A stretch of DNA of 64,000 bases from Callaeas wilsoni (taxonomy: Eukaryota > Chordata > Aves > Passeriformes > Callaeidae), in NCBI GenBank assembly GCA_013398955.1, contig VWPU01017834.1, positions 62,001-126,000 on the forward strand. Direction: 5' to 3'. The notes beneath the pieces are model-generated. The model saw only the letters and a list, made by a program, of their open reading frames with translations, was not told the origin of the DNA and searched no databases. Shown here in pieces: positions 52,058 to 64,000 of this stretch (position 1 is the stretch's first letter; each line of letters starts with the position of its first letter). The position numbers and the translations under genes are program-made.

Positions 52058-52506
52058 TGATGCCTTAGGATTTTAGCTTTTATATCTTCATATTTTTTTA
52101 ATCCTGCAATTCTTTAGTGTGTAACTCTGAGCTCCATATAGAAAGTTAGCTACTGCTTTTCCCATTTTGGTCAGACACACCAACTCCTCTCTAGGCCTGA
52201 AAATCAAGGACACCTCACTGTTTCAGGCCCCGAGAAATGTAAACAAAAGTCAGTTGGGGGGGAGCAGACTAAGAGAATGGGACTGCACTGCCTGAAGCTG
52301 TAATTGGACAATTAACCTGTGATATGCGAATGGACAAAACTTATATCTGTCTGAAAAACGTGTGACTGTGTCCATCCTGGGTGCAGTCTCTGTGAGACTC
52401 CTGCACTGCCCAAGGTGTGCCCTGTGAAGGCCTTTCAATAAATACCTGCCCTTTATCCTTTCACTCTGTCTAGCCTGTGTTCCAGGTCAACCTCTACAAG
52501 GCATCA
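52058..52506 (+). mobile_element. Solo LTR of an endogenous retrovirus
   Basis: A 449-base unit begins TGATGCCTT and ends AAGGCATCA, a perfect 9-bp terminal inverted repeat with the canonical TG...CA ends. A polyadenylation signal AATAAA lies at 52437-52442, about 64 bases before the 3' end, as expected for the R region, so the LTR is in plus orientation. Flanks are GGTAG and GTAAG, at best a decayed target-site duplication. No primer-binding site, polypurine tract or gag/pol/env reading frame flanks it and no second LTR is present, so it is a solo LTR left by recombination between two LTRs. The sequence style recalls songbird ERV LTRs; class (ERVL-like or other) is uncertain. It could still act as a promoter or polyadenylation site. 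Confidence 0.85.
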
Positions 52507-53274
52507 GTAAGAGTCAAAAACCAGCCTCTGGTTTGGGTTCTAAAACCCCCAAAATGGCTTAAAGGGAAACAAACATTCTCCCCTTACAAGACACAACCCT
52601 CTCTCTGATGTGTCTAATTAACTTTCATTTTAGAGTCTTCAAATATCATCACTTGCAATTTATTTTTTGAAATGTTTCCTTAATTCTGGTGGTGCCTGCT
52701 GTGTTGTTGTTATTAATGATCTATCAGATTGTCAGTGATAAAAAAAACTTGAGGGATTTGTAAGATGCTTTAAAGTTCACTCTGAGTAGAAATGCAATGA
52801 GTAAGAGCTCAGTGAGAGAGTGGTAGAGAATAAAGGTGTCAGGGAAAAAGATATGGGCAAAGAGTAGGAGAAGGATATAAGTGAATCAAAATGAAATGGA
52901 GCAGGGGTGAGACAGATGAAATCAGAAAATCACAAATTACTTGAAGAGTATTTCACATGCTTTTTTGTTACCCAAACCCAGAATATTTTTACAATCACAT
53001 TTCTGTACATCTTTAGTGTTTGAAGATTGCATATCAGAAATTACTTTTAAATATATTAAAGGATAGGAGAGTTTGCAGGAGAGGCATAGTAAACTCATGA
53101 AGGACCTAGGGCAATAGTTTGATATTTTTGATTTGTTCTTTCGTTTATCTGTGCCATTTTTTGCATCTACATTGAATCAGTAGAGTTAATAAGGAGAACT
53201 AGAAGCACAGGTGACAAGCCACACTGTCTGACCTGTAGTCTCAGGTGAATAACCCAATATGCTGCAGTGAGACG
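52507..53274. other. Gene-free sequence between LTR and CR1
   Basis: About 770 bases of AT-rich DNA with no open frame of note. The first 100 bases after the LTR (to about 52600) are C-rich and could in principle be residual proviral sequence, but no primer-binding site is recognisable. Nothing else is seen. Confidence 0.5.
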
Positions 53275-53412
53275 GATCATAGGATCACAGAATGGTTTCG
53301 TTTGGAATAGACCTTAAAGATCATCTGGTTTCAACCCCCTGCCACAGGCAAGGACACCTTTGACTAGATCATGTTGCTGGGAGCCCCATCCAACCTGGAC
53401 TTGAGCACTTCC
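53275..53412 (-). mobile_element. CR1 LINE, short 3' end
   Basis: The plus strand begins 'gatcataggatcacagaatg', containing two tail repeat units, and runs through 'gaccttaaagatcatctggt', 'gactagatcatgttgctggg', 'ccccatccaacctgg' and 'cttgagcacttcc'. It is a 140-base antisense CR1 end with mild divergence, severely 5'-truncated. The tail repeats mark 53275 as the true 3' end. Confidence 0.93.
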
Positions 53413-55104
53413 ATAAATAAATATATACAAGAAATCTTAGCAGTGAGATAAATCACTGCAAGAAAGAACTGCGAGAAACAATCCTTAATACAGTGATTTT
53501 CCACATTGGTGGCAACACTTGTTTCATCCATTTCTTCCAAGGTTTTGTTTTTTTTTTTTCCTTTTCTGGTCCACCCATGCGTAGGCCATGGTTCTCAGTC
53601 TGGTCAGAAGAGACATTACTCTCCGTTCCTTACATTTCTCCAGAATGGGAAACGCTTCAAAGACATTAAACATTATTCAGTATAGAATGTGAAACCGTTT
53701 GTCTCCAAAAAATGTTAAGATAAAGATCTCTCAAAAGAGATATCTAGAGAGGCGTATTGGAGTAGATGAAGTGAAGAATTAAGTTTTTATGTAAAAGAAC
53801 TCATGTGGGAACTATATAATTAAACTAGGCAAACAATCCTGACTATGTTCTGTAATCATATCAGCCAACAGCTATATGATTATGGCATTTCAGTGACTGT
53901 GGAAACACATTTTACAGATTTTAAAAACATCTTCATTTGGTTTTCTGCATTTTTCCCTTGTAGAATCAAAGAATTTTGTGCTTGGGAGCCTTGAAAATCA
54001 GGTTATTCACTGATCACTCAGACTATTTCTAACTTTGGTTCTCCTACAGCACATATTTTCTCCTGAAGGTCAAGTGCATGTGGGAAGCAAGGTTCTCACT
54101 GGACTTGCATCTTGATCAGCTTTATCATATCACTCAATTGCTTGAGTTCATTAAATCTACAATCACGAACATACATTTCATCATGCCCATAAAATACACC
54201 GATAATCAGAACAGATCCAAAGTAAGGTCAAGCAGGAATTGCTACCCAGGGTGGCTGAGTGATGCCCACTGTAAAAACGAATTGTCTTTATTCTCTGGAA
54301 GCCAGACAAACAGCAGTTTTGAGGCAATCAAAGAGGAACAGTTCTCTGTGAGGTGTGCAAACATTTATCCAGGCTACATTTTTAACCACGAGAAAGGAAT
54401 GGAGAGTAAGTTCATTTATTCACAGAACATTGTCTGGATTTTGGCTCACCGGCCTTTCAACACCCATGATGCAGATGTTAACATTGCGGCCAGTGACCTA
54501 AATCTCTCTTAAGAGTCAAAGGAGAGAAATAGATGTCTCAGGGATGTGATTCACCTGGGCTATTTCAGACAGATATTTACCTAGGAGATGAATTGCACCT
54601 GGGACTGCACTGAGTGCATTGACTGGATCTTTGCAGACTATAAAGACCATGGGCTGATCAGTTCAGAACAGAACATTTCATCAAATGAATCCTATTTAGT
54701 GTAAAAATGCTAAAGGCTGGTACAGGGTCAGGAGTCCAGGTTCCATGAGCACAGTTTGGATACTTTTCACCAGAACGAGAAGTTCCTTTACAGGCACATC
54801 TCTCACTAAGCCCAACCCTCCCCTTGAAACACCTGCCATCCCCCAGCCACTGAGAAAGAAAAGCTCTCAAAAAGGTCAATGTTTTAAAATGCTTCAGACA
54901 GCTGTGTTTGCAGTTTTAAAGGATGGTAAATAAGAAGGGTAATTTTAATACAGTAACATTTCAGCAGCTTTCGGTTTCTACAATAGCTTTTCCAACATCT
55001 CCAGGAAATTTCAGAAAACTTCTACTTGTCTGTCGGTTAAATATCATGCATTAGTTGTAGAAACTGTGATAAACTTCATCAATGACTGCACTTGAACAAA
55101 TATC

Positions 55105-55149
55105 TTTTTTAATCATAAAAGCTGCATTTTTTAATCATAAAAGCTACAT
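55105..55149. repeat. Tandem duplication of a 22-23-base unit
   Basis: The unit TTTTTAATCATAAAAGCT followed by G or A and CAT/ACAT occurs twice back to back (55105-55127 and 55128-55149), differing by one T and one transition. It is a small local duplication with few changes, so relatively recent. Confidence 0.85.
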
Positions 55150-55329
55150 TGGGATACAAAAAAAATTCTTCAGAGCAAAATCACCAGATCTCTTAAAATA
55201 TGGAAATAACATGTTTTTCTCCTTTTCTATAAATTGAAATGCACAGTTCTTTAGCAGCTCCTAGAAAACAAAAAAAATTAAGTTAACCAGCTGTAGCTAC
55301 CATGATCCCCACATCCTTATGAAGAGAAC

Positions 55330-55362
55330 TTTTGTTTGTTTGTTTGTTTGTTTGTTTGTTTG
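55330..55362. repeat. (TTTG)n tetranucleotide microsatellite
   Basis: Eight perfect TTTG units, followed by a variant TGCTTG. On the minus strand it encodes a meaningless NKQT repeat in a short open frame, which is an artefact. Probably length-variable. Confidence 0.95.
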
Positions 55363-57316
55363 CTTGAGGTGAAAACCAGAGAATGATGGCCTTGTGAGAA
55401 CTCAGCAGGCACTTCGGTTTTCTAATATCGCACAGCAGGAGAGAGATACAGCGGGAAAGCAAGCAGAAATAATAACCAGAAGCCGTATGAATAATGGGAA
55501 CATGAACCATTGGCATGTAGGGAAATGAGAATCTGAGTATCCACTCTCTTGACCTTATATTGCACTGTAAGGCACCCAGTCAATTTTGCTGTCACCCTTT
55601 CCCTGCAGCTAGTAAGGACTTTTGGAGTTCCAGCGGTGTTGGATGAGGGTCTCAGTAGTTAGTGTAATTTCCAGCTCTTTGGACAATTTAACTTTTCATT
55701 ATCTGTCATCTTTTTACATCTGTATAATGAAGTAAAAACATAATATTGAAGTAAAATTGCAAGATTTTCCTTTGGACAAGAATAAAAGATTGAAGATGTG
55801 CTTTTTTTATTGCTTATATCAAAAAGTCACTGTTGCTGTGGTATAAAATCTATGTTGAATAATATAATGAGAATTGGAATTGTCTTTGGGTGTGAAGATT
55901 TGATTGCTGTGGTTGTGGGGGTTATGGTTATACCTTTTGAGCCATGATTCCTACTCACATCAGAACAGACTCTGACTGATTTTCAGTTTTGTGCACTTAA
56001 TTTTCTTAACCCAGACACCAATGAAGGGCCATAGATGTGCATGAATATGCACATATGCCCTATTCAGATTTTTGTCATATTACAGAAGATGGAACAGCCA
56101 GAACACATAGCAAAAAAGTGTGTTTTCAGTAGAGGCTGAGAGATGAATATAATATACGAGGGAGGATAAGCTGTTTCACCAAAATATGATCAGTTTGTAT
56201 TAAATTTACATTAACATTGTAAATTTATATTAATAAAACATTTCTTTTCAGGCTGAGGGTTTGTGCCTTTTTCATACAATTTTAAATTGACTGTAATGAA
56301 TTGCTGGGAAAGTTGCACCAGACAAGATTCTCCATACCGAGGGGCATTTAATCACATCAACTTCCCACTGATGTTGATTGGGATATTCTAATGAGCAATG
56401 AACACTCAGGCTAAGAATCAGCCACTCAGTGCTATGACTTTGAAATCCTTATAAATCCTCTGTGCGCTCATGATCAATAATTTTGAGTCCAAAGCCATTC
56501 AAAATAAAAGAGGATGATAATTTATTGTGAAACTATTGCATGAGGAGATTTGCTAAATAGATTTCCTTATTAAACCGTTAACATAACTTCATCATTCTTC
56601 GTTATGTCCTTAGGGTCCACAAGTCCAACAAAGCCCACAGGGTTCAATAATGTACTCTGCTTGATCATTATGATACAAAACAACCTTTTCACTATTACTA
56701 AGTAGATTTACAAGAAAATTTGGCAGAAACCTTGATCAAATATTTAATTCAGAACATCTTGACTGAATTTGTTATCTTGTTTTTCCTTTTGTTTCACATA
56801 AATCAGGAGTTTGATGAAACAGATTATAGCCTAATATACTATTTTATAGCACTATTAAAAAGAACTAAGGTATATAATCTAGATATGAAGAAATTTATAA
56901 TGGAGATTAGACATAGATTTTTATTGACTGAAGAAGAAAATTTCCAGAACAGCCTCACAACAGACCTAAGAAGAGCAAAAAAGTTAGTAGTTCTAATACA
57001 GTTAAATCAACTTATAAAGGTATTAATTACACCTACACTAGTGAAGAAATACTCTTGAGCACGGGAACTCAGTTGTCTACACTCTAAAAGTGATCCCAAG
57101 CATTCTTTTTGGCAGAGACCTTCTAGGAATTCCTTAATATTTCCTAGGACAGTCAATGAGCTTGCATCAACCGAGGACCATTCCTCATGCGCATTCTATC
57201 TTGGAGAATAAGAAAAAGCATGAAATAAACATGAATGAGTCATTGTCACGTGATGCTAGCAACAAAGAACAGTTCTGGTCATATTTTATTTACCATTATG
57301 AACATAATTGTATAAC

Positions 57317-57368
57317 TAGGAACTGGACTTGATGACACAGAGTGTCCTTTTCAGTCCTTAATCCATAT
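57317..57368 (+). mobile_element. Possible CR1 3'-end scrap, sense
   Basis: The stretch 'aggaactggacttgatgaca' followed by 'gtccttttcagtcctta' resembles the sense CR1 3' end, where 'ggttggacttgatgatct' precedes 'gtcccttccaaccttaatga'. It lacks the ATTCTATG tail and no CR1 body precedes it, so the call is tentative. Confidence 0.4.
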
Positions 57369-58994
57369 TGGGTTATCTTCATTTAATAAATGTTCTCTTT
57401 CTTCTTTTTATTAAACACATAAAACCCTAAATCCTGTTATTTAAAGTATGGGGAAACACAAAGGCAGAGAATGCTGTAACATGAATATCTCCATAGAGAC
57501 CGTTTTACTAGACTGATAATTTAAGGTAGCTCAAGAAAATTCAAGACTTGCTTAAAAAGGAAACATCTTGAGTTGCAAGAAATATGTCACTTCATGTTTC
57601 CCAAATGTGCAAATACTGTACTCTGTAATACAGACTATATCTACAGTATTGATTCTTGTCTAAGTCTTCTTTTGTCTTCCTCTTTTAAAAAATTATGGGC
57701 ATTTAGTTGTCTTTTGCCCTTAAAGTCACAACAAACAACCAACGCATAATTTAAATCTCTCAGCATTTTGTACACAAAACTTACCGAGAAAAATAGAGGG
57801 AGAATAAAGACTAATTTCCATGGTGGAATTCAGAGCTGTTCCAGCTCAGAGTGTCCTTTTTCCTCATCCCCAGGACCAAATTGCCTGAGAAGTATTCTTC
57901 TTGAAACTCTGTTTTGAGGTCAAATAGATACTTATTTCAAACAATATTTAAATATTTTATAATGCTTGCAACTATATTTCACTTGTAAATAATGTAAACT
58001 AGTAAAGTATTATAGAAAATTAGTCAAAGGAGTTAAAGAAATGTCCTGAATAAAAGTGAAAACCAAATCAGTTTTACCTTTTGACAGTGTAGATCTCTCA
58101 CTATAATCAGAATTTATCCATATGCATCATTGAAAAGGACAATTCCCGTGAACATTCTTATTCATGTATTTCAGAATAATTTCTGCTAGAAAAACAGTAC
58201 TACTGGAGTTTCCCTAATTGTATTTAATTCAAAGTAATAGTGTCAGTTGAATTTAAGAACTAATGTTGATGCAAGTTACACTATCATACACAGAAGCAAT
58301 GTTGTGAAAGTTAATGGGATTCAGTTGGCAGGAAACTTTCAGAATCATAAGCACAGCCAAAGCACAAAATTAGTCGCTCTTATATGTGAAGGAATAACAA
58401 GAAAAAGAAAGCGATGTGAGTTCTAAATAAAAGAGAACTGATATATTTAAAAATGCAACAAAGGTATCTTGATAGTGCGTGCTGCCCTAAATCTATCAGC
58501 ATTCTATTATTTAATAACTTCAAGGAAAATGCAGGTAACCAGGTTATCTCCTGCAACAGGCTTGCTGCTTTGGAAAACTATTTCTTTTTTTGTGTAAACA
58601 TATACCGGTCAAATAACACTCAGACATACGCCCATGTTATATAGTATCATCACAACATCTGGCATATTAACCAAAGACTGATATTTTTATCCCTTATTTC
58701 ATTGTAAAATAACTGTGAGAGAAGGATAATGTGCATGTGAATAAGCACTAACACAAACACATACAAACATCTGAAGCCCAGGCACATGATAAACATCAGA
58801 AGCCTCATTTTATTTCACAGATATTTCTCAATATTAATGACATTGCATAAAAGATTCACAAATACCATGGTGACTAGGAAAAATAAAAATACATAAGCAT
58901 GTAGATAAATTATTTTCTATTTAATTTCTGATATATATCAACATTTTACTTCCTTTTTTTTTATTACCTGCAGTTCATTGGCCAGAAATTTCAA

Positions 58995-59150
58995 CTGTGA
59001 TCCCCATTTTTTTCCAGAGTAATTGCTCACAGTTAATTTAAAACCTAGTAATGTGTGTAAGCAGTTCAAATTATTTCTTCCCATGTTCACTACCTTGTAT
59101 TTGTCATCAGAGAATTCCATCTCCTGTTGCAATGCCCGTTCATCTAAACA
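58995..59150 (-). mobile_element. Ancient CR1/L3-like LINE fragment with RT C-terminal trace
   Basis: On the minus strand the translation of the small frame 58938-59132 retains a CR1/L3 signature near the end of the reverse-transcriptase domain: MEFSDDKYKVVNMGRNN corresponds to the family's MEFN-DKCKV-H-GK-N block, followed by a 'GFKLTVS' piece where the family has G-KL-V-. On the plus strand the blocks 'ttacctgcag...ctgtgatcccca', 'agttaatttaaaacctag' and 'tatttgtcatcagagaattc' fall in the same order as antisense copies of old CR1/L3 elements. It is short and strongly diverged. It may belong to the same family as the copy at 4050 but represents a different part of the element. Confidence 0.7.
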
Positions 59151-61959
59151 GCACTAATGGCATTGGAAATCCAGCTACTTTTGAAGCAGTGTAAAATAAA
59201 CTGTGAAGTAGATGTCAAAAGCTATTTCACCTGTTTTACATTCCAATCCTTGCTTTGCTTCACTTGCTTTGCCTCACTCACTTTGCCTCTGAGCAGAATC
59301 AATAACAGTATTCATGATGGGATACAGACATTCAGCTCATAAGCTTTCAAGATATTAGCTTTTTTCACTTATGAAGAGTGGATGGGGAGAAAATGAAATA
59401 GTTGGCAAATGTGCTTTTCCTCCTTCTCCAACGACATCTCACTTGTATTTATTGCAGTTTGTGCAGGTATTAAAGACATTTTCTTTAAGGTAAATTTGCC
59501 AGATTTGACAGTCTACCAAATGCAAAGGACACTTTTTACAACTACAAGAAAACTATTTTTCCTCCTTTTTTTTGCTGCATTACTGCTTTTTAGGCATCGA
59601 AACTTTGTCTAGGCTGTGTGTTATGCTGCAGTTACAAGACAACAAGCATTTCAGCAATTAGTAGTATTCAGCCGAGTCAAATTTTCTTGGGCTACGTAGT
59701 TATAGGGTTTCCTCTTTTTTTGGGGGTAAATTGTCTCACAGTTTTCTGTGAGACAGCTCAGATCATGTCCTGTGTCCCTCGGTTTCGTCTCCTGCCCCAG
59801 GTGCAACACTAGAAAGTAGAAGGGACACAAGGTCTTGCTATATTGCTAATTCTGCCTGCTGCTCTTCCCCCACCTTATTGCTGCAATAAATAATGGGTTT
59901 TTATTAACTTTGGGTTGGCTGTGGGTGAGATTAGTAGGCCAGATTACTCTAAAACGTGGTTAAGATGAACGTGGAGAGTGAATAAAATTTATAATAGATG
60001 ATGAAGTTTAAAATCCATGGACTGAGAATGATCATTCTTCAAAATGTACAAAAAGTTATCATGGACTGCATTCAGTGACTGGCAGGCTAGTGAGGTCAGG
60101 ACAGATAGGAGTCTTTTTAATGTGATGTAGAACAGCTCAAAGCAGAATACTTTGAAATTATGTATTTCTATCTGTTTATTTGTTTGTTTTACAAGGCTTT
60201 TTACTATTTCATAGGTTTTGGTTTGGTCGTTAAAAGTAAGTGTAGCTGTTGGCAGATATTCATCACTTTTTTCTTTTCCTTCTTCTACATTTAGAGGATA
60301 AAAATATAATGCAGTGTTCCATTGCATCTAAGGAAAAGAAAAAAACTGTTTAAAAGTTAGACTATATTGGAAAAATTAAAAGTAAAATATATTTATATAC
60401 ACATAGACCATTTTAAAACAGTATCCCAGTGACTTAAATGGTATTTTTCTTCACCTCCTCTTTCCTTTCATTGTTTGCTTTGCTACTTCCAGAATACAAA
60501 CATCCCTGACAGTCTTTAAGGGTAAGAGTTATGTTTAGTCATTTAAAAGTTAGGTGTCCAGCCTTCCACAGAAGGTCCCTAGTATCAACAAGGGCTTTCA
60601 ATAAGATTCTTTTAACAACAAATTTGATTGTACACCAGAGCTGTCATTTAGCTTGGTTATTGATAGAATAAGGAAGAGGAAGCAAGCACAGATAAGAAAT
60701 ATATAGACAGCAGGTGATATGTAGAAGGGTCAAGTAATTCAGTAGATCAAATAAGAAAGATGCAAAGTCCTCTTCACATGTTGTTATCAATCCTTTATGA
60801 ATCGGTTTATTATGTTATTAGAATTCTAAAGCCTGGTTTAACACTCCAGCTCTTATGCGCTTAAGTATAGTTTGTTTAAAGAATTACTTCACTTCAAATA
60901 GCATGTTGGAAGCTGCCCTTCCTGCATGTGCATCCTTGTCACATGATATCCTCTCTATGCCTGAAACGAGTCAGAACTCCACAAAGCTAATTTTTCCTCT
61001 TTCATTAATTAGCAGTTTCAGTCACGCTTGCAGTCAGAAACACCTCTGCTGAGGGACAGAAAACCACAACTTAACTGTGTACCAGGTGACGTTTGTGTAT
61101 TATATTTGTGTAATTTCACCACATTAGATCCCAAAGGACATAAGACTTCCTGGCTTTAAGACTGTGACTTTGTCACAGCTCTCGTGCCCCACATTCCCCA
61201 GAAACCTTTAGAGGGAAGATATTCCAAGCCTGTTCACAGAGCAAACCAGCTCTGATTGGTGAGCTGGAGCTTGGCTGGGAACACTGTGAGATCGTTGCAG
61301 TGGTGGACCCTTGGTTGCTGCTGTCTTCCAGGAATGGGCAATCAGAGAATTGGAGTATTAAGCAGCCATTAACCAGAATGGCCTTGTTGCAGGTCATGTT
61401 TTATAGCCCCAGCAGAAAGCTGCACTTGAATCACTTATCACTTGCATGCAGCTAAAGAGACATCGGTTAGTCAGTTGTTGTGGTGGATGTGGATCTCATT
61501 CTAGTTTCTACTATAAAATATATCCATACTTATTTCCACTTCCTATTGCACCACCAACTTGAATTATTCCTTATTTGCATCTCACCTTTAAAAAACATGA
61601 TAAAAAGCTTTTTTTTTCTGTACATAATCAAGTAGGTTAGGCTATACTAGTTATCTTGTAGACGTTTTTCACCTCTGATCAAATAGCACAAGCAGACCAC
61701 AAATGCAAGATTCAGATGGACTTCTTTATTCTTCCACATATATTCTATGCATAACCAGAATAGAAAAAGAGTAATTCCGGTGAAGTCTCACAAAATCCTT
61801 TAAAGTTAGCATTAATATTTTTCTTTCTGTAATCACGAAAGAGAACAGTTCCCCCACCCTAAAGATGCCTTAAAAGCTTCCAAGTGTCATCCTAGAGACA
61901 ATTCAGCATTTGCCTCTTTCATAGCTATGTCGTATTTCACAGCCACATCTTGTCATTAA
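59151..61959. other. Gene-free sequence
   Basis: AT-rich unique DNA. Open frames reach 112 codons (59989-60327 minus) without domains. A degenerate CTTTGC/CACTTGC-type repeat lies at about 59250-59290. I recognise nothing else here. Confidence 0.5.
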
Positions 61960-62400
61960 CCCGTCCTCCTCTTTCTCATTTATATTCAGCATATAGGAAG
62001 TAACATAAAATCCTGCCAAGTGCATGACCTAGCATTTTGCATGAGTCTTCAGGGTTGTCTGGCATGTTCTGCATATATAGTCTCAGTTCTCCCTGGTGCT
62101 GAAACTGCTCCCAGCTTTATGACACTATTGACTTTCCTCAGGATGCTTTTAATATCTATGTGAAATAATTAATGAAACCAAAATTTGATCCTTGAGGAAC
62201 TCAGTCTCTACTCTCCAACTTTATGCTTCCCTTTTCAACAACCCCCAGTGCCATTTCCTTTTTTCTTATTTCCCCACCTATCTTATATTTCTTCTTCAAA
62301 TTGTGTATTCTTCAGATCAGTTAATAGGTTTTTATGTGACACATCTGAATCATTGACAAAAGTTTTGGTAGAAGAGAACTGCTTCATTCATCAGGTAAAG
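61960..62400 (-). mobile_element. Probable ancient CR1-like LINE fragment
   Basis: Read on the plus strand, blocks such as 'gcatgacctagcattttgca', 'tttaatatctatgtgaaata', 'gatccttgaggaactcagtc' and 'tttatgtgacacatctgaat' occur in the order in which antisense old CR1 elements carry 'gatctgacacttgca', 'atattaaataa', 'gaccctggggaactccac' and 'atgtgaccttatcaaaggc'. That region encodes the reverse-transcriptase core in intact elements. No frame survives here. The match is loose, so the limits and family are uncertain. Confidence 0.5.
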
Positions 62401-64000
62401 AAGAAATTGGATTTTTTTGTTTGGTTGGGGATTGATTTTTTTTTGTTTGGTTGGTTTTGAGGTTTTTCTTCTTTTTTTTTTTTTTTTAATCAGAAAATGC
62501 CTGTCAAGATCTACTATTGGTAAGCTCTTTTTGGATTACATTTTCTTTTCTCTTTAATACTATACTTAGCTATTCATATCTTTAAGGTATGACACAAATC
62601 TAATATATTTAGAGCATCAGAATTTTAACACAAGTCTTTGTCAATGAATTAATGAATTCAACGTAAACAACAGCATTGCAAGGAACTTGCTCACCCTGTG
62701 AATTACAGAGAGGAAATTCCCTCTTGACAAACAGAAGAGGTAGATAAAGTATAGCTCCTTTTTGTAATGTGTTATATCATTATTTAAAACACGGTTCTTT
62801 TGCTGTCTTTAGGTGAGCAAAGTCTGGGCAAAAGGAAGTCTGTTTCCCTTTGTGGTCTCAATTAAATCAATAGTGTACAGTATGCACCCAAAGGTTGGCA
62901 CGGTAGCCTAAGATATATTAGAAGGAACATTATTTCTAGACTTTTAAAAAGAAATCTTTCATGGGGAGTTTTATCATCAGCACTGAATGTCAGATGGCTA
63001 AGAATCATTTTGCTCTCTGGTTTTTGAGTGCAGCCCAGTGCTGAAAGAGAAAGTACCTGAATCTTGTCCATTTAATTACTTTTACATTTTTAAATGTAAT
63101 TATTTTATGATAAAATAAGAACATACACTCTACATTGTTGTTACAGCTGGACTTTATTTCATGAGTTAAGGAAAAAGAAAACACCAATACTTTTACAGGT
63201 GAAAAGTTTTTCCATTGGTCAGGTGTAATATACTGTTATTTGTCAGTATTTTATCTGAGACATTCATCAATACTTCAGGAAAAAACACCAAATTCCCAAT
63301 AAAAAACTTTAACTCTTCAACTTTATCATAAAGCTCAACTATACAAGGGTCAGATACAACACTGGAAACAACAGATACTGTGCTGAAAAGGGATTGGACT
63401 GAAACAAGAAAATCTCATTTTGATGCTGTCACTTCTCTGCTAAGCTCCTTTAGGGAAATTATATCAACTCACTTGTTTTTCATTAAGGTCGCTCTGTCAC
63501 TCAATGATATTGGCATAAGTCATGACATCTCTTAAAAAAAGCAACTGAAAAACAAACCACAAAATACATGTGAAGAAAAGAAGCTAATCACTTACAAGTA
63601 TTCCATTTTTTTCCAAATTATTCATCTAAAAGCACTCAGTACAGCAATAATAGGGTATGTATTCAGATTGCAATTTGGTAAAGTGGTAGTGGATGCTTCC
63701 ATAATTCAGATGAACTCACCTGTTCAGTCTGAGATAGCTATTTAATCAACCCAAATTTCCTTCAGAGACTTATGACTAACCCAATCAAGACCAAAATGAT
63801 CAAATGTGCAATACTGAAATTATCTCAGGTGCGCAGTAATAAATCATACAGAATTCCACAATAAAAGTACTAAGGAGAGAAGCATTTCAGTAATGCAGGA
63901 GGCACAGTTCATGTTATTACACTACTTAGTGTTAATGTGCTTTAATAGCTCTAATGGCTCAGCATAAACCACATACTGTGTTAGAGCTACATCTGTAGGA
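62401..64000. other. Gene-free terminal stretch
   Basis: After a T/G tract the sequence is AT-rich and unique to the window end. Open frames do not exceed 69 codons and have no resemblance to known families. No repeat or RNA gene is recognised. Confidence 0.5.
62411..62488. repeat. T/G low-complexity tract with an internal duplication
   Basis: The tract contains two near-copies of ATTTTTTTGTTTGGTTGG (about 62411-62428 and 62436-62453), then a T-run of about 17 bases. It is similar in style to the tract at 25041. Likely slippage-prone. Confidence 0.9.

Larger units (their letters stand above)
53413..58994. other. Gene-free sequence with one splice-flanked open frame
   Basis: AT-rich. A 144-codon open frame (54078-54512 plus) is preceded by a strong acceptor-like site at 54049 and is described as a finding. 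Another of 112 codons (56720-57058 plus) is AT-rich and unrecognised. A T-run lies at about 53548-53561. The block 56380-56680 has the look of conserved noncoding DNA. Simple repeats are listed separately. Confidence 0.5.

Noticed and set aside
55283..55516. Minus-strand frame with an NKQT-repeat peptide
   Set aside because: The repeat peptide is the translation of the (TTTG)n microsatellite and not a protein feature.
1..64000. Bacterial-type features (operons, CRISPR, insertion sequences), tRNA or rRNA genes
   Set aside because: The repeat content and base composition are avian nuclear. No direct-repeat spacer arrays and no tRNA-like or rRNA-like segments were recognised by eye; a covariance-model scan was not possible.

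Overview
The window reads as vertebrate, specifically avian, nuclear DNA. It is AT-rich, has no recognisable protein-coding gene, and its interspersed repeats are CR1 retrotransposons of the bird type plus one retroviral solo LTR. The CR1 copies show the avian 3' tail (direct repeats of ATTCTGTG/ATTCTATG) and characteristic truncation. The LTR resembles a family I associate with songbirds, so a passerine is plausible; that rests on memory and I hold it loosely. One ambiguous base (4672) next to a long T-run shows this is a draft assembly.

Layout. 1-9.3 kb: unique sequence holding one very old CR1/L3-like copy (4.05-4.6 kb) and a poly-T tract. 9.3-16.7 kb: a cluster of ancient MIR-like SINE fragments, two younger CR1 tails (11.3 and 12.3 kb), and a small GC- and CpG-enriched patch (11.98-12.31 kb) beside a homeobox-motif-rich block. 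16.7-33 kb: mostly unique AT-rich DNA, with a CR1 carrying a decayed reverse-transcriptase C-terminus (21.9-22.65 kb), a T/G-rich tract (25.05 kb), an 11-bp dyad in an AT-rich block (29.2 kb) and a (CA)n microsatellite (30.1 kb). 33-45.7 kb: two minus-strand CR1 copies (33.3 and 35.7 kb), a TTGCC pentamer array (39.2 kb) and a plus-strand CR1 whose 3' end is interrupted (44.9-45.65 kb). 45.7-64 kb: a further CR1 (50.4 kb), a complete solo LTR with perfect 9-bp terminal inverted repeats (52.06-52.51 kb), another CR1 tail (53.3 kb), a (TTTG)n array (55.3 kb), and old CR1/L3 fragments at 59 and 62 kb.

Function. The many short open frames (all under 175 codons) lack recognisable domains, and several lie inside repeats. 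The best reading is a gene-poor interval, either intergenic or inside a very large intron. Several AT-rich, motif-dense blocks look like conserved noncoding elements, but that cannot be tested without alignments. I found no new gene system, CRISPR array, operon or RNA gene. Repeat assignments rest on recalled family consensus features, not a database search.
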